DNA of 64,000 bases, taken from contig JASANH010001717.1 of assembly GCA_030248295.1 (NCBI GenBank), forward strand, positions 124,001 through 188,000, in the 5' to 3' direction. This DNA comes from Mesodorylaimus sp. YZB2_4. Taxonomy: Eukaryota; Nematoda; Enoplea; Dorylaimida; Dorylaimidae. Under the pieces are notes generated by a model. The model was not told the DNA's origin, did not search any database, and saw nothing but the letters and a program-made list of their open reading frames with translations. Made by a program: the position numbers and the translations under genes. Shown here piece by piece: positions 1 through 12,406 of this stretch. Each line of letters starts with the position of its first letter. The stretch's first letter is position 1.

Positions 1-59
1 CTCGAGATTCAAAAAGGTTCTCCTCTTGCCTTTCAGAACTGTAAGTTAGAATCGGAAAT

Positions 60-2658
60 ATGTGCGCATCGTGTGCTTTTCCACGTGTGCACGGAATAAA
101 CACATTGGACGACAGTGTAATTTATAAAATCTTCCAGCACTGTTCCTTGATCGATCGATTATTATCCCTCGAAATCGTCAATTATCGATGGCGTCGATTA
201 GCTATTCAAGCATCTGCAATCGGCAATCGCACTGACAAAACCCTTGAAGCACTCTTAATTGGTCGATTTCAGGACCTAACAGTTCCTTTTCACTTCATTT
301 TTAAAGCTGATGACACTCAAACAGACATTTTACCAGAAGCAGAAACTAATCAATTTCTCATTTATTTACTGCAGCACATTTTGCCTCGTGTTGGAACCAA
401 GATAATATATGCAGAATTCCAACATCACCGACTGAAAAAATTACCTTCAGGAAACCAGTCTACGCAGGTATCTGCAAATGATGATGTTGCACCCATCGGA
501 TTTCAAATATCAAAACGAGCTGTCGATTTACTCCTTCGATATTGTCCTAATCTAAGAAAAATCGATTTTGGAGCTGCTTTTTGCGATCAGGAAACGACTC
601 AAATGCTGACAAGACTTCAAAAACTAGAGGTATCTTTTAAATGAATTAACGTTACTGCACGTAAATGTAGGGACACAAAATTTTAAATCCGTCATTTATA
701 GCGGAGCGCAGCATTTATTCAAAATTTCACTTTTCAGGAACTTGTTTTTCGAGTAACAGGAGAAAATATGGACTACCTGTCGAATATTCTGCCTAGGCTA
801 AAATTGACTACCTATGGTTCCGCTCAAGGACCTATCGTATGTGCTGATCCAGCACGACTGCGGTCGCTCAAGCTTTACAACGGTTCACATCATGAATTCG
901 AGGCCATGAAATCACAGCTACACGCACTGTTTCCAAATCTGGAAGAAATCGTGCGTGGTAAGACTCGTTCTTATAACTATAATGGCGATAATTCAGATAG
1001 TGAAGATGACGACGATCAACAATATTTGAAAAGTGTTTGCAAATTGAAGCGATTACGACGATTCGACGATATGACCAGCGTCGTGAAATCGGAATCCGAT
1101 TTGGGTCAATTATTGAAATCTTGCCCCCACCTGACATCTTTGCGATTAACTTCGACATTTGAAGGCGATTTCAATTCTGTCCTAAATGCTAATTGGATTC
1201 GGCGAGTTCGGACGGTCTGCTTGTGTGATTTGAAACTTGATTTGCAGTCGTTGAGGAGTGTTTTTCTGATTGGAACTCTAGCGTCGATCAGATTGAACAG
1301 CTTCGTCAATATGGATGTGCAAGAAGAAGCAGCGGCTGCTTCTCGGGTGAGAGCACTGCATGTTCTTTCATCTTGCTTAAAACCAGAAACACACCTGATC
1401 TTGGGCGTATACAATGTTAGCTGTGAATTTCTTATGAATTTGATTTTTTATATTGTACAGTAGAGCGATGGATGTTCTGCTACCGGGTCATCAGTTTGTG
1501 AAAAAGCATAAGTTTTTACCGCTCTCAAGATTTTTTACTGTCGGCATGGATTAACGACAACGTAAACAGTCTCCAGAAGGAATACACAATCCAAAGTACC
1601 CGATGCCGCGCCCTCTACTTTACACATTAGTTTGTCATAAGAACCCATTCAGGCGCGGAGTACAAAATTTTCGTCATACCTATTACTTTTTTTAGGAGGA
1701 AGGACCGAAATTAATTAGCCAGTGCCCTCATGGTCTAAAGCACTTGGTTATTCGCGTGCGGGGGCGACAAACGCACGAATGGGCAAACGAATTGACAAAG
1801 GAAATACTGTGCAGCGATGCAATTATGTTGGAGCGCTTTTCTGGTGAATTTATTTGCACTAAAGACTTGCTGACTTCGTTCGGATCATACGCATTGGTAA
1901 TACAATACCCTATTTTAATTTAAAAAAGACCCTTTTTGCTGGAAGCAGAAAATATGGATAAATCTACATTTTCTGACCGCTTTTAGGATTCTAAAAATCT
2001 CCACACAACCGAGATCACATTGAAAACTGATTCAAACTGTTTGCATCCAATGTTCAGCGAGACAAAATCATGGCCAAATTTACGCTCGCTAGAAATCACA
2101 AATATTCCCCCACCTTCGGCTGCTCAAAACGGAATTCGATATTTGAACTACCTGGAGCCGTTATTATCATGCGGGCTAAAAAAATTAAGACAGCTGACAA
2201 CAAAAATAAATGTCCCAGCATCGTGCTCATCCTTATCCTCGTTTTCAATTCCTTCAACCAACACTTTCCCATCGCATTTGATCGCTAGTCGATGGCCAGA
2301 GCTAAAAAGTTGGCACACGCCCGCCATTGACCAAGAGCGCGAAGCCAATGAGTTACTCGTCCACTTAGCATCGCATCCAAACTTGGAAGAAGCGAGTGTT
2401 GATGGACGATTCCCCAAGTGGCGTACTCGAGGCTTATTTGAAGCTATTCGAACTGGTCGCGAGCAGTTGACTGTTAGAAAAGGTCGAAGGATGCATGTGC
2501 TAAACTTGACAATATTTTGTAACGGTAATAGGATATTTGATTCACAAACCGCATCTTCTCAAAACAGTGGAAATAAGAGTGAGGTGTGCGATACTTTTGG
2601 GAAATACCTTTCTCCATTCAACGCGCTGTGGGATTTATCGCGTGTCGATGTTACCTAG
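60..2658 (+). CDS. F-box protein with leucine-rich-type C-terminus
   Basis: Four exons are inferred: 60-629, 738-1346, 1696-1896 and 1987-2658. All introns are phase 0 and GT-AG, giving about 683 residues. Residues about 15-55 read as an F-box (hydrophobic INTLDDSVIYKIF, then a run ending in WRRLA). F-box proteins bind Skp1 in SCF ubiquitin ligases through this domain; that role is family knowledge, not shown here. The rest has irregular leucine-rich segments (for example RLRSLKLYNGS, NLRSLEITNI, CPHLTSLRL), as expected of an FBXL-type substrate-binding region, plus an acidic DSEDDDD patch. The ATG at 60 precedes the F-box by few residues, but the gene starts close to the window edge, so an upstream exon cannot be excluded. 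The substrate is unknown. Confidence 0.72.
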
Positions 2659-3269
2659 AAAGGCAATTATGTGCGTATAAAAAGTCAAACGGCTTTTTGT
2701 TAGGTTTACAGAAATACGAGTGAAACATTTTTTCAGTGCATTTCGAGTCCTGTATCGACTATCCATTTTGTACTTTGGCCTAGCACAGTGTTTCTGGATA
2801 ATACATCAACTGTTTCTTCCATTTCGAGCTGAAACTGGTTTCTGACGGTTTTATCCAAAAGCGCAAGGTACCTACGTCATATGACGTGGTAAAAAATCAA
2901 GCGTGCTGATGGACTCCACCCAAAGCGCAACCCGGTTTGCACATAGCCTCCCATCGACCGCTGTCAAACCCACCGAAACATGTGATCGAGCTCTGCTCAG
3001 TAAAAATCGTCCAAATAATACACGTAGCTCCTTAGCAGGCGCATTCCGCGTGAGAAAAGCCATAAGATTATTTAAACGTCGTTAGCATACTATAGATCGC
3101 AGGAGCCGGAATGGAGCTACACAAATCATACCACATTGGTTTCGACCATTTCGAGCCTTTGGTGTCGTACAAAGGGTGCAATGGAAGCAATGACGTGGGA
3201 ACCATAAACCCTTTAACCTTGCACGCCCGGGCGTTCAAGGTTAAGTCAGGAGTCTTGGACATTATTCAA

Positions 3270-3628
3270 GGCCGGATCGCATCGGATCCTATCCATTCGG
3301 ATCGGATCACCCGATCTGAACTATCCAATCTGACATTCTATGCTTTCTGTCGTAAGGTCGAACTTCACGAAACAAAAAATCCTTATTTTGTTGATCGTCG
3401 CCAGGTTCAAAGGAAGCTTTCTTCTGCAAAATATCAGAGACGTCTGGCCAATTGGTCAGCGATGGCCTAGAGTCCCAAAAATTTTTGAGTTTTATAATTC
3501 GCGACCGAATTGGATGGAGGGTGGTCTGTCGGATCGGGTAGATCGGATGGGAAAAATTTTTGGTCGGATTTCGGATCGGATGCTTCGGATCGCATCTGAT
3601 CGGATGAGTTTCTGATCAGATCAGATCA
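3270..3628. repeat. GGATCGGAT-rich degenerate repeat
   Basis: Many variants of the unit TCGGATCGGAT cluster at both ends of this stretch (3270-3320 and 3525-3628). The centre is not repetitive and contains one copy of the dispersed CTGGCCAATTGGTCA repeat. Terminal repetition around a unique core resembles a small non-autonomous transposon, but I could not define clean ends or a target duplication. Confidence 0.5.
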
Positions 3629-4404
3629 TGTGAAAGATTTGTATTTGTTTCCGACAAAGAAAAACTAATGAACTTTTTCCGAAGTGTTGCTCCCCATGAT
3701 AAACACACAGTATTTATGTCTTATCACGGTGCCGTGGCACAAGCAGCGCCTCTCTAAAAGCTTTGCCACACTGCTCGTCATGGATCTACTTTAAAAGCTG
3801 ATAATTTAAAAAAGATCCATGCTGCTTATACGCATATGACTGTAACCGCAACTTCAACTTCAACATTAAAGAACGGATATTTTCGCTTCGTTTCCACTCC
3901 CCTCTAGTATTTCTGTCGTCCAAGTCCGAACGTTTGCGAAATCTGGAAAGGCAATCTTGCAAACCGTTGCGCCAAACTTAAAACTAAAAATTGCAATTTG
4001 TTTCTAGGTGTAAGCGATAGCTCTCTGAAAAATATTGGGGGCATCTGGCCAACTGGTCACCAGTGGTCAATGCCTAATGTCCAGTAACAGTGACAGAGCA
4101 TAACGTGGGAACCTTCTTTGTACGAGATTTTCCCCAGCTCAGGAGGGACTAGACGACGTAGGATGGTAGTTTAGTAGCGTGTGGCTGGCTTTGGGCACCT
4201 GGCTCCTGACGACATCTCTGCTACTGTTAAATGGCCGACGCCCACCCACGGAGTAGAAAATTGGGAAGCTGTCCCCGAAAACCAGTCGGGAAGGTCCCTA
4301 AGCTAAGCCCTTCTCACCCAGTACGCCCTCGTGTGGAGGTGCTCCCACTGAAGACAAGGGAACCTGCCGTGCGAGCTGGTCACCTCTAGGAATAGGTCAG
4401 GATA

Positions 4405-4945
4405 ACCTTTTTCCGGGATCGGGATCAGGACAAGCCCGATCGGGATCGGGGTATTTTGTTTGGGGTCGTACATTGTTTGCACACACGAAGGAGATGAGTC
4501 TATTTTCCTCAGTATTTTCCTCTATTTGTCATGTCATACTTTATCCATAGCCAAGCACCATAAGGCGCACTCGAGGGCTAAGGAACACATAATTGACAAT
4601 CACTTTGTACCGAGGCGGGAGTCGAACCCTCCCCTGTAAGTGCGCACCCAGCGTGAGAGGCAGACGCCACGACGGGACGACGTATTTTCCTTTTTGTCAT
4701 CCAGGTTTTTTAAGCTTTTCATCAGGTCGAGTTTCTGTCCTTATAAACAAGCTGAAATTGATGAGTACATTCGTACTTTCGATGCACGTCCAGCAAGGTC
4801 AGCCGAGGCGAAGTAAAATCAGTGTTGCTGTCATGATGGATCAGAGAGTACCATGCTTGTGCGTATCATAACTAACGTTATTAGCAGAATCCCGATGCCT
4901 CAATGTCAGGATCATTATCGCGATCGGGATCCCAACGTATCCCTA
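4405..4945. repeat. GATCGGGATC-armed repeat with a tRNA-like core
   Basis: The left arm (about 4410-4450) repeats GGGATCGGGATC. The right arm (about 4895-4945) contains GCGATCGGGATCCC in partly inverted form. Between them, read on the minus strand, about 4680-4600 has a tRNA-like layout with a good internal B box (GGTTCGACTCC). This may be one composite element or a SINE inside an older repeat. Confidence 0.4.
4600..4685 (-). repeat. tRNA-derived SINE-like sequence
   Basis: The minus strand reads like the anticodon-arm to T-arm part of a tRNA (GTCTGCCTCTCACGC, then AGGGTTCGACTCCC), with the pol III B box intact. The D-arm/A-box part is poor and no clean seven-base acceptor stem closes the structure. 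A SINE head or a decayed tRNA copy is therefore more likely than a functional tRNA gene. Confidence 0.4.
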
Positions 4946-5747
4946 GTCACCTCACAGCCTCACCTATCAAATCATGACTGATGGCCAGCTAATATGATTG
5001 GAGTCCCGTGGAAAGCTGGGCCGACGCGACCCAACCCGCAAAACTTTTTACAAAATGTGTGAAACGTTTGTGGAGGCTTTCACAAAATAGAAATCTGCTC
5101 CATAAATCAAAAAAGATTTGTCTCCGAAGGAGAGGGCACCTTGTCGAGCTCGAGAAAGCATAAGATAAAACATTTGACAAAACTGCGTTTGGGGGGGGGG
5201 GGGAGGGTTTGGCTGAAGTGGTCGACCATTTTTGAGGATGGCTCGCAAGAAGTGGTCGGCATGCGGTCCAATCCAATCGAATCCAATCCAGTTTTACTGA
5301 TAGCCAAGCGCCTGTGCGCACTCAGGGACCCCAGACACAGATAATGAATACACAATAAACGTCTGCAAAGAAATTGAAAACATCAAATCATGAAAACGTC
5401 ATCTTAGTAACCCGGTCACGAAAAAAAGAAAACTTGGAGAAAACGAGATCTTCAGTCAAATTATTCCACAAGAGACCTGTCCACGATAAAAAATTTTGAG
5501 AATACGTAAGCCGGGTATCTGTTTGCAACAAAACTTGATGCCGCTTAGCGTTTGTGGTGCCATGGGGATGAGTGATGTGTGTAAAAGTATTCGGAAAATC
5601 GTGGAGCCCAAAGTAAAATTTGTAAAATTGCACCAGCTTCAGGCGTTTGCGGCGATCATACAGGCGACTCCAGCCAAGTTGCGGTCGAGGGAGGGGAGGT
5701 GTCAGAACATCGAGATTTTGTGCGGTCGACCTTTTGGTACGAGTCGA

Positions 5748-6550
5748 GGATGAAGAAAACTAGAGTCATTATCACCGCGCAAAACATGCCTTCCTAAAAG
5801 GTGGAAGAAACCAGATTTTTGTTGTCTACGAAACAAAAACTCATATTGGCACGCATATTATATATATATATTGGATATTTAAAAAACAAGACTGCGGAAA
5901 ACAGCATTTCGCTCTCGTGATGTAAATTGTTTTAGAAAAAATAAGACGTATAATTTGTAGCATATTGGATTAGTTATAATGACCAGAACCTAACCTTACA
6001 TATTTCTACTCTATATATATGCAACCATATTACAAAAAAAGCAAAACCCAGCAAAACATGCTAAAACCCATCCCTCAAAACTGCAGTCCATCATTGCACC
6101 AGTCGTTCGGGTGAGTACGCATATCAATCATCGCCAAGGTCGGTCGATCGACATCACCAACCCATCGATCACAAACACCAACACAATAGTATAAGGTATA
6201 AAGTATCACAAACATCAAGTTCAGGTATCGAATGAAAATAGTAAGGTAAACAAAGTGGATATGCTTTCTTGAGAGTGAATAAAAATATAATATAATTATA
6301 AGTTTTTCCTGTTCATACAGGATCACAAACTACGAAAACATTTCTCCATATTGCATCGCAACATCTTTAGACTCTTCTTTTTTTAAGCTTCAAAACCACG
6401 TTTTGAAGGCGGAATTAAATGCGCGGGTGATGCGTTAGGCATTTCATTGCCTTCTAACTTCGAATTGATCAAATACTTGGCTAAAGCAAATTCATCCGTG
6501 TCTAGCATTCCATCTTTGTCTAAATCGGCCAATTTCCAAATCTTGCAAAA
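5748..6550 (-). pseudogene. Inverted partial copy of the EHD gene 3' end
   Basis: On the minus strand this copies the last exon and 3' flank of the EHD gene, which lies about 5 kb away in the opposite orientation (about 11335-12406). The copied coding part (6383-6545) keeps the EF-hand loop and the C-terminal sequence through the natural stop with few differences, including two substitutions in the ELPAHL stretch (ASPAHL here). Homology runs on through 3' non-coding DNA to about 5748, where the stretch around CACCTTTTAGGAAGGCATG is shared. There is no GTPase domain and no splice acceptor, so it cannot make an EHD protein. Homology stops abruptly at a palindrome (6547-6582). Confidence 0.85.
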
Positions 6551-6582
6551 CGCATCAGGCCTATACAGGCATGATGCGTTTT
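6547..6582. repeat. Perfect-armed palindrome at duplication edge
   Basis: Arms AAAACGCATCA and TGATGCGTTTT are exact reverse complements, 11 bp each. They enclose a second short inverted pair (GCCT/AGGC). It sits exactly where homology to the EHD last exon ends. Confidence 0.7.
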
Positions 6583-7711
6583 GTACCGAAACTGAAACAT
6601 TATTCCATGACATCCAAGAGTTTACGATCGCAGTATATCACTCGACAAAGGATCACCCCATTCAGTAGTTATAAGTCGACGTTGACTATCGCGCCGCAAC
6701 TTGGCACCCAAAAGAAGAGGATCACAAACCCGAAAATGTGATTTGGGTCTGGCTTTATCAGAAAGAGCCTAAGAACCTACAGAAACAGCACCCCTAACTC
6801 CTGCACACAAAAACCACAATAAGCTTAGCTACGAAATTCAGCAGGAGCAACGTTTACTAATGCTCACAGCCATCTATTCGAAGCAAAGGCGGACAGTGAA
6901 CGACTGCCTAACACTCACTGCAACAAGGCTGAGGCTGAGGAACTTCTGGTTTCTTTTATTTCAAAGTGTTATATAGATCGCCCTATACAAACAGATGTCA
7001 AAATGGACTTCCATTTCATCGTGACATCTTTTTTACCTCAGATTAGAGATGCCAAAGGATCTTACATTGATGGGGTGGGAGGCGTGGAAGTCACATTCAG
7101 ATAACCCCTAAGCCGCCTGCGATGGCTAATGCCCCCTCTCATACCACACAGGGAATTTATTTGGATAATTCTCAACTGCTGACCATTAAACCATCGTCCT
7201 GTCGCAGACCGATCCGCATAAATCGAGTCCCAGCGAACAGACCGGTCGTTGTTGACGTTCAGTTGGGGCCTCCGAAACATCTTGCACTGGAATCGTTCGA
7301 TTCCGTTGCGTTTCATTCAACGTTGCAGCGTTCGAAGGCTGAAAAATCAAATACGTAGCCGACCCGTTTAATAGTAAAACACTAAAAAGGCGCAACATAA
7401 CACAGTCGCTTTCCTAGACCCATACCTAGACAGCACCCACCCCTACCTATGTATTCCGCACTGCTAGTTAGTATAACTAAACACACTACAAAACCCTGGC
7501 AATCAAAAGCTTCACTGTACAAGTAAAAATTTCTCGGCAAGTTCGTCTTTTAGTGCATCTCTGGCCTGTCAGGAACACTGCTGGGCGATAAATCGGTAGC
7601 TTACCACGCACCTCGATATCTGTTGACTGTGGTGTGAACCTAAGAATTATTTGAAAATATTTGCAGATACTTATTACCTATTACCTGGCTGGTAAATCCC
7701 GGAAGTATTAG

Positions 7712-7848
7712 GCCTACATCTCGGCAAACTGTCCGACCTTTCCGATGCTATCGATGAAGGCGATCGTTCGATAAAGCACGTGCTTCGCCAAATAGAATCC
7801 CAAATCCGCAACACAACAAACTGGCCGTCAGAAAAATTTCCAATGTAA
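7712..7848 (+). other. Orphan exon-like segment, C-terminal type
   Basis: After an acceptor-like TATTAG, 44 codons stay open to TAA at 7846. They read as an amphipathic charged helix (key part AIDEGDRSIKHVLRQIESQ, then a Trp-containing tail). The composition is protein-like and unlike neighbouring frames. I found no upstream exon in matching phase, and the family is unknown. It could be the last exon of a degraded gene. Confidence 0.3.
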
Positions 7849-7959
7849 AATAGATACTACAAATATCGTCAATTCATATTCCTAGCGGGTGCTTGCAGAC
7901 AAATTTGTAATTTGTCATAAAAGTATAACGGATGGTAAAATTGCGTTTCGGATATTTCT

Positions 7960-8300
7960 AACTTGAATTTAATCAAGATGGATCATTATTTTTTCAAGTT
8001 GGTGTGCGTTCACTTTGACCAATTTGATTGATATCAAGATCACCAATTTGGTAATCAAGATTTATCTTGAATATTTTAAAGATGAACTTAAATCTTTTCC
8101 AGATTTCAACTTGAATTTTTTCAAGATTGGTTTTTGTATTTTGCCCCCTCTAAATTTGAGCGAAATCAAGATGTTCGAAACGCTATCGAATTTTTTCGAA
8201 ATTCAATCAAATTTGTTCAAAAAGTAATGAAGATTGTTGAAAATAAATTAAGTTTACGCAAAAACTTGCTCGAAACAAATTCAAGTTTACCCGAAACTTA
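7960..8300. repeat. AT-rich degenerate TCAAGAT/TTGAATTT repeat
   Basis: Short units related to ATCAAGAT and TTGAATTTTTTCAAG recur with drift through about 340 bases. The ORF over part of it (8015-8227) is a by-product of the repeat. Confidence 0.5.
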
Positions 8301-8946
8301 ATTTTGTCACCTATGGTATTCCTTACTTACGTCCTTACGGACAATGTCAAAACCACAGTCCTGCGTTTTCCGTTTCCAGAACCTCGGCTCACACGATATG
8401 TGGATTAGTTATGACTCACTCGCCCACCCAGTCCCACCAGCAGGACTCTATGCACTCGTTTATGCGGCACACTTGTGGAAATTTCTTTTATCCAGTGTGT
8501 GGTCCGAGAAATTGTAAAGTGGTCGCCTTCCGCGCTTTTAATCCGCTTCTAATCCGGTTTTAAAATACCACCTGAATTATTCGCCATGTTTACATTATTC
8601 GACGTCTTAGCTATAATTCCTGGCGCGATTTGTTTGTATTTCCCGAATTAAAACGTGCATTTTAGCCTCCAGCCTCCATTCACTCGTAAAATTTTCTGAT
8701 CCACGATAACTGAGCCTGAATTTTTCGATTTTTCCGCCTAACTTTTGTGGTGATAATCCGTCTCTATGGTATACCTAGCTCCCTGCCAGCAATAGGCAAG
8801 TAACGTTAGGTTATGAATGTTTGCTTTTTAGCCTCCGACTTAAAAACATTCGAAAATAATTTCTGACCAAATCATTTGAACGATTTGCAATATTTTTCTA
8901 TTCCACTTTTCCAACTTTCGAGCTTTTCCTTTAACAGCCTGCAAAA

Positions 8947-11506
8947 ATGTTTTCTTGGCTCGGTGGCGATGATCGTCGTAAAAAAGAACCCGAAGTATAT
9001 AAAACCGTTGCCGATGGATTGAAGCAAATTTATAAACAGAAATTATTACCTTTGGAAGAGCATTTTAAATTTCACGATTTTCATTCACCGCCATTAGAAG
9101 ATGCAGATTTCGATGCAAAACCAATGATTCTATTAGTTGGTCAATATTCTACTGGCAAAACTACATTTATACGGTATTTATTGGAAACCGATTTTCCGGG
9201 CATGCGAATCGGACCCGAACCGACGACCGACCGTTTCATAGCGGTTATGTACGACGAAGAGGATGGCGTGATTCCTGGTAAGAATGAGTTTCCTGGTTTA
9301 CTTTACACTCTGACCAATAGTGACTGAAGAATTGCTTTACACTGTTCGTCCTCATTCATTCCACTTCACACTGCACTGAAAGCAGATGCCGATGGTGCAC
9401 AAATGTTGTGTAAAGTGTATTTTGATGTCGGACAGTGTTATGGGCACTTTTGTACTTTCAACAGGCAATGCGTTGGTTGTCGATACGAAACGTCAATTCC
9501 GTCCGTTATCAAAATTTGGCAACGCTTTTCTTAATCGATTACAATGTTCGAAAATGAACAATCCCGTTTTGAATAGCATCACTATCGTTGACACTCCTGG
9601 TATCTTGTCAGGAGAGAAGCAACGAATCGATCGAGGATATGATTTCTGTGGTGTTTTGGAATGGTACGTAAGAAAAGGGTGGTGAAGGGAGGTTCGATCC
9701 CCAGTTGATCCAAATATTTTGGAAATGGTGTTTTCTGAGAGACTGCGCGGTTTCAGTTCTGGGGGCCTTTGGATGTTCAGGCTGCGATCAGATCGTTAGT
9801 GACCATGCTATGGTGATGGTCATCTTGATTGATCATGTGATCCATCGAATTCGTTTGATCGATTGACTGATTCATTCTGTCATCTAGTTGATTGTGACCT
9901 TCGCATGACCGATTAGCAGTCGGTCGGTTGATCAGTTTAGCAATTCTGTCATATGACTGATCACTAATCGTCAGATGTAATAAGCCAGTTAATCATTGAT
10001 TGATAAGAGTTACGCGCTCAAACTTGAGCCTCGGCAGTGATTACAAAAAAAAACGTTATTGTTCGGTTTTTTCAGGTTCGCCCAACGCGTTGACCGCATC
10101 ATTCTTCTTTTTGACGCACATAAATTGGACATATCGGATGAATTTCGACGTTGCATCGAGGCATTGCAAGGCAACGAAGATAAAATCCGCATAGTATTAA
10201 ACAAGGCAGATATGGTCGACCATCAGCAATTGATGCGTGTCTACGGTGCCTTGATGTGGTCGTTAGGAAAAGTGTTTCGCACGCCCGAAGTGGCTCGCGT
10301 TTACATAGGATCATTCTGGGACCAGCATTTGCACTACGACGTGAATCGACGATTATTCGAGGACGAACAGCACGATTTGTTTCAAGATTTACAAAGTTTG
10401 CCTCGAAATGCCGCCTTACGAAAATTAAACGACTTAATTAAACGAGCTAGATTGGCCAAAGTGCATGCTTACATTATTGCCCAGTTACAAAAAGAGATGC
10501 CGTCGTTGATTGGAAAGGAGAAAGCTAAAAAGCAATTGATTCAGAGTTTGGATAAGATATATGCGCAGATACAGGTGAGGAGTCCAGTGTGCGCCTTCGA
10601 TCACTTGATTTTCGTACGCAAAATTCGCCGTGCAAGTTTTAGGAGAGACTTGCACGCCAAGACTTGTAAAATTTCTGGGTTACCACTTTGCTTGGCGGTT
10701 TTCCTATTCAAAAACTATAGACAGGGCTTTTATCGTATAACTGCGCGCAAATTTTAGCAGCGAAACAGGTTTAGATTGAAATTCGTTCAAACACTAGCTC
10801 TAGCGACTTTTCAGCGCGACCATAATATCTCACCTGGTGATTTCCCTGACATTCGTCGTATGCAAGAAATGTTGCAGCATCATGATTTCTCGAAATTTAA
10901 TCCAATGAAAGAACGATTGTTGCAACAGGTCGATCACATGCTGGCCAACGACATTGGTGAATATAAGTGATTTTTTGGGGACATAGCCACTGAAACTGAT
11001 CTAATTTTAGCTCGTTTAATGGGACAAATTCCGAAAGAAGAAGATGTCAAATCCGATCTGCCGGCCGTTCGTGGTGGTGCATTCAATGGCACTGATCAAT
11101 CACCATTCGCTTTCGGACGTGGCGAAGGTGTGGACGCAGGACGCGGAGAACCGGAATGGATCGTAAACAAAGAACGTTATAAATCGGACGAATCCTTCCA
11201 TTCTTTGAATCCAGTCGATGGCAAGATCACAGGTAAGTGGATTTCGTTCAAAAAAATTTCTTTTCTCTGTATCTTTTTTTAATTTTAGGAGCTGCAGCAA
11301 AAGCTCATATGGTCAAATCGAAATTGCCAAATACAGTTTTGGGCAAGATTTGGAAATTGGCGGATTTAGATAAAGATGGAATGCTAGACACGGATGAATT
11401 TGCTTTAGCCAATTATTTGATCAATTTGAAGTTGGAAGGCAATGAAATGCCTAACGAATTACCCGCGCATTTAATTCCGCCTTCAAAACGTGGTTTTGAA
11501 GCTTAA
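8947..11506 (+). CDS. EHD1: EHD-family endocytic recycling ATPase (RME-1/EHD1-like)
   Basis: Six exons are inferred: 8947-9277, 9465-9663, 10076-10574, 10815-10956, 11011-11232 and 11289-11506. They join in frame to 536 residues, the usual EHD length. The dynamin-like G domain shows the P-loop GQYSTGKT (about 65-72), DTPG (about 153-156) and NKAD (about 219-222). A helical middle follows, then a C-terminal EH domain from about 440 with the EF-hand loop [16 protein letters not shown] proteins bind ATP, oligomerise on membranes and drive recycling from endosomes; their EH domain binds NPF motifs. Sequence is close to nematode RME-1 throughout. The start fits family length (MFSWL opening). Intron 2 holds a TGATC-rich repeat. 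Part of the last exon and 3' flank is duplicated in inverted orientation upstream. Confidence 0.96.
9775..10005. repeat. TGATCGATTGACTGATC-type repeat in EHD intron 2
   Basis: Degenerate units built on TGATC, TTGATTGATCA and GACTGATTC crowd this part of the 412-base intron. No open frame crosses it. It looks like an expanded simple repeat. Confidence 0.5.
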
Positions 11507-12406
11507 AGAAAAGAAGAGTCTAAAGATGTTGCGATGCAATATGGAGAAATCTTTTCGCAGTTTTTGATCCTGTATGAACAGGAAAAACTTATAATTATAT
11601 ATTTTTATTTACTCTCAAGAAAGCATATCCACTTTGTTTACCTTACTATTTTCATTCGATACCTGAACTTGATGTTTGTGATACTTTATACCTTATAATA
11701 TTGTGTTGGTGTTTGTGATCGATGGGTTGGTGATGTCGATCGACCGACCTTGGCGATGATTGATATGCGTACTCACCCGAACGACTGGTGCAATGATGGA
11801 CTGCAGTTTTGAGGGATGGGTTTTAGCATGTTTTGCTGGGTTTTGCTTTTTCTGTAATATGGTTGCTTATATATAGAGTAGAAATATGTAAGGTTAGGTT
11901 CTGGTCATTATAACTTATCCAGTATGCTATAAATTATACATCTTATTTTTTCTGAAACAATTTACATCACGAGAGCGAAATGCTGTTTTCCGCAGTCTGG
12001 TTTTTTCGGTAAACTGTTTGATGATCGAGAGAACGACTGATCGATTAACAAAAATAAGGGACAAAGCAAATAAGGCGCGATAGACCTAGCTGTACCTAAC
12101 AGATGCGATGTAGGCACCAATATTACACTGCGCTGTGTAATGGTGAATTGCAGAGCGGAGTGTTCTCTTACACTAGCGGAACTGTAATCCGATCTCCAGA
12201 CAGCGGATGTCTCGTTTTTCTCGCCTTTCCACCCCCCTGTGTCAATAATGTTTATTATCAGCTTGTCCTCAGTAGAAATCACGGTGAAGGCGCATGACCC
12301 AGTGACCAATATGACTTTTTGACACACAGATGACAAAAATCTGGTTTCTCCCACCTTTTAGGAAGGCATGTTTTGCGCGGTGATAATGACTAGTTTTCTT
12401 CATCCT
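11507..12406 (+). other. EHD 3' flank, shared with the upstream inverted copy
   Basis: About 11507-12008 and 12325-12406 are reproduced in reverse orientation at about 5748-6380. About 12010-12325 has no counterpart in the copy, where some 55 AT-rich bases take its place. No gene is seen here; the minus-strand frame at 11962-12354 crosses the unmatched block. Confidence 0.65.

Larger units (their letters stand above)
2659..5747. other. Gene-poor, repeat-rich interval
   Basis: I see no credible gene here. It holds GATC-rich arrays (about 3270-3628, 4410-4450, 4895-4945), two copies of a dispersed repeat around GTCTGGCCAANTGGTCA (near 3428 and 4027), SINE-like sequence (about 3185-3235, 4100-4390 and 4600-4680) and a run of 12 or more G at about 5191. 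Short open frames in this stretch lack codon continuity or splice partners. Confidence 0.5.
6583..8946. other. Interval without an assignable gene
   Basis: It holds one exon-like segment at 7712-7848 (listed separately), a possible signal-peptide-like ORF on the minus strand near 7186-7398 that I could not link to a gene, and an AT-rich stretch (about 7960-8300) built of degenerate TTGAATTT/ATCAAGAT units. The last few hundred bases before 8947 are presumably 5' flank of the EHD gene. I recognise no promoter motif. Confidence 0.45.
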
